Assembly: GCA_023230795.1 (NCBI GenBank)
Contig: JALNWR010000163.1
Location: 1-6,046, forward strand
Length of the DNA stretch: 6,046 bases
Direction: 5' to 3'
Origin: Candidatus Cloacimonadota bacterium
GTDB lineage: Bacteria; Cloacimonadota; Cloacimonadia; Cloacimonadales; Cloacimonadaceae
The translations under genes and the position numbers were made by a program. The number at the start of each line of letters is the position of its first letter. The stretch's first letter is position 1. The notes below the pieces were generated by a model. The model saw only the letters and a list, made by a program, of their open reading frames with translations. It did no database searches and had not been told where the DNA came from. Positions 5,634 through 6,046 of this stretch are shown here, piece by piece.

Positions 5634-6046
5634 TTAACCACCTAAGCTTTCAAAAACTTTGCCCAAATTACGGTTGATTTTATCAATCCGGCCAGTCATC
5701 TCGTTTAAATTACCAATAACTTTGGATATGGAGTTTACCGAGATGCTCAGTGAAGACATAAGATCGTTAATCTGGTTTATCTGCTCTGGAGTGACAGAGC
5801 TAATATTGATTTCATCAAGCGATGCTTTCAGAACCGTGATACTATCCAGTAACTTAATGGTGTGGTTAGACAACAATTCGTCCATACTTTGCTGGGAGAA
5901 AGTTTCCCTAACGGTCTCTATGAACTTCTCCAAGTATTCTTTCAACTCTGCTATTACGACCTGGTTGCTCTCCCCGTTTTTAGTGAGGAGATTTTCAAAT
6001 CGTTCATGAGTCTTATCCATGAAGTCTTTATTTGAATTCACGATGA
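5634..6046 (-). CDS. Coiled-coil protein, probably C-terminal tail of a MotA/ZorA-like channel protein (partial)
   Basis: About 135 residues are visible from a GTG at 6041. The frame is also open past that codon to the window edge, so the true start may lie outside. The visible part is almost entirely polar helix with heptad-like spacing (KEYLEKFIETVRETF, 34-48; INDLMSSLSISVNSISKVIGNLNEMTGRIDKI, about 91-122). It has no Cys or Trp, no membrane segment and no catalytic motif. Its stop TAA abuts the start of the MotB-like gene. ZorA proteins carry a MotA/TolQ/ExbB domain followed by a long cytoplasmic helical tail and are encoded just before ZorB, so a ZorA-like tail is the simplest reading. 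The alternative is a separate small gene starting at GTG 6041, where GTGA would give a 4-bp overlap with an upstream stop. The channel domain itself is not visible, so this assignment is inference. Confidence 0.75.
   Translation of the reverse strand, partial: IVNSNKDFMDKTHERFENLLTKNGESNQVVIAELKEYLEKFIETVRETFSQQSMDELLSNHTIKLLDSITVLKASLDEINISSVTPEQINQINDLMSSLSISVNSISKVIGNLNEMTGRIDKINRNLGKVFESLGG

Noticed and set aside
5659..6009. Rightward 116-codon open frame opposite the coiled-coil gene
   Set aside because: It is antisense to a frame that is operon-coupled to the MotB-like gene, and it shows no domain or start signal.
5115..6046. Flagellar motAB genes
   Set aside because: The MotB-like protein is much shorter than flagellar MotB, the neighbours are a nuclease and an unknown membrane protein, and no flagellar gene is visible.

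Overview
The window holds seven protein-coding genes and one non-coding interval. It looks like a bacterial chromosome from an uncultured or deeply branching Gram-negative lineage. The GuaA glutaminase oxyanion motif is SGSPFS rather than the commoner SGGP, a variant I associate with Bacteroidota and relatives. The overall look fits the FCB superphylum (Cloacimonadota, Bacteroidota and similar). This placement is an impression from protein sequence, not a phylogeny.

Left part (1-3790), housekeeping. The 3' part of a rightward mnmA (tRNA U34 2-thiouridylase) is cut by the window edge and converges on a leftward operon. In transcription order that operon is a PP-loop tRNA-thiolation-type protein with a C-terminal NFACT-R-like region (3790-2792), a glyoxalase II-like metallo-beta-lactamase hydrolase (2781-2155) and guaA, GMP synthase (2148-613). 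The operon genes are separated by 10 and 6 nt, and each stop codon touches or lies inside the next gene's Shine-Dalgarno sequence, which suggests coupled translation. mnmA, the ThiI/MnmA-like gene and guaA all belong to the PP-loop ATP pyrophosphatase superfamily. The visible part of MnmA has Leu where the second catalytic Cys is expected.

Middle (3791-4082). No convincing gene is seen. This stretch carries degenerate copies of a roughly 21-bp unit with core CTGCAAA, flanked by a 7-bp inverted repeat, and a run of nine G beside the next gene.

Right part (4083-6046), accessory in character. A leftward, tightly packed operon enters from beyond the right edge. It encodes a coiled-coil protein or C-terminal tail (probably the tail of a MotA/ZorA-like channel protein), a compact MotB/ZorB-like protein with a membrane Asp and an OmpA peptidoglycan-binding domain, a four-helix DUF6804-like membrane protein, and a lipoprotein-anchored staphylococcal-nuclease-like enzyme with an intact active site. 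Sampled lines here are more AT-rich (about 27-45% GC) than most sampled from the left part (42-58%). An ion-driven stator-type pair followed by a nuclease recalls Zorya anti-phage systems, but the known Zorya effectors are not in the window. A new variant, or an envelope-located DNA-handling system, is the most interesting hypothesis here. Its upstream genes lie outside the window.
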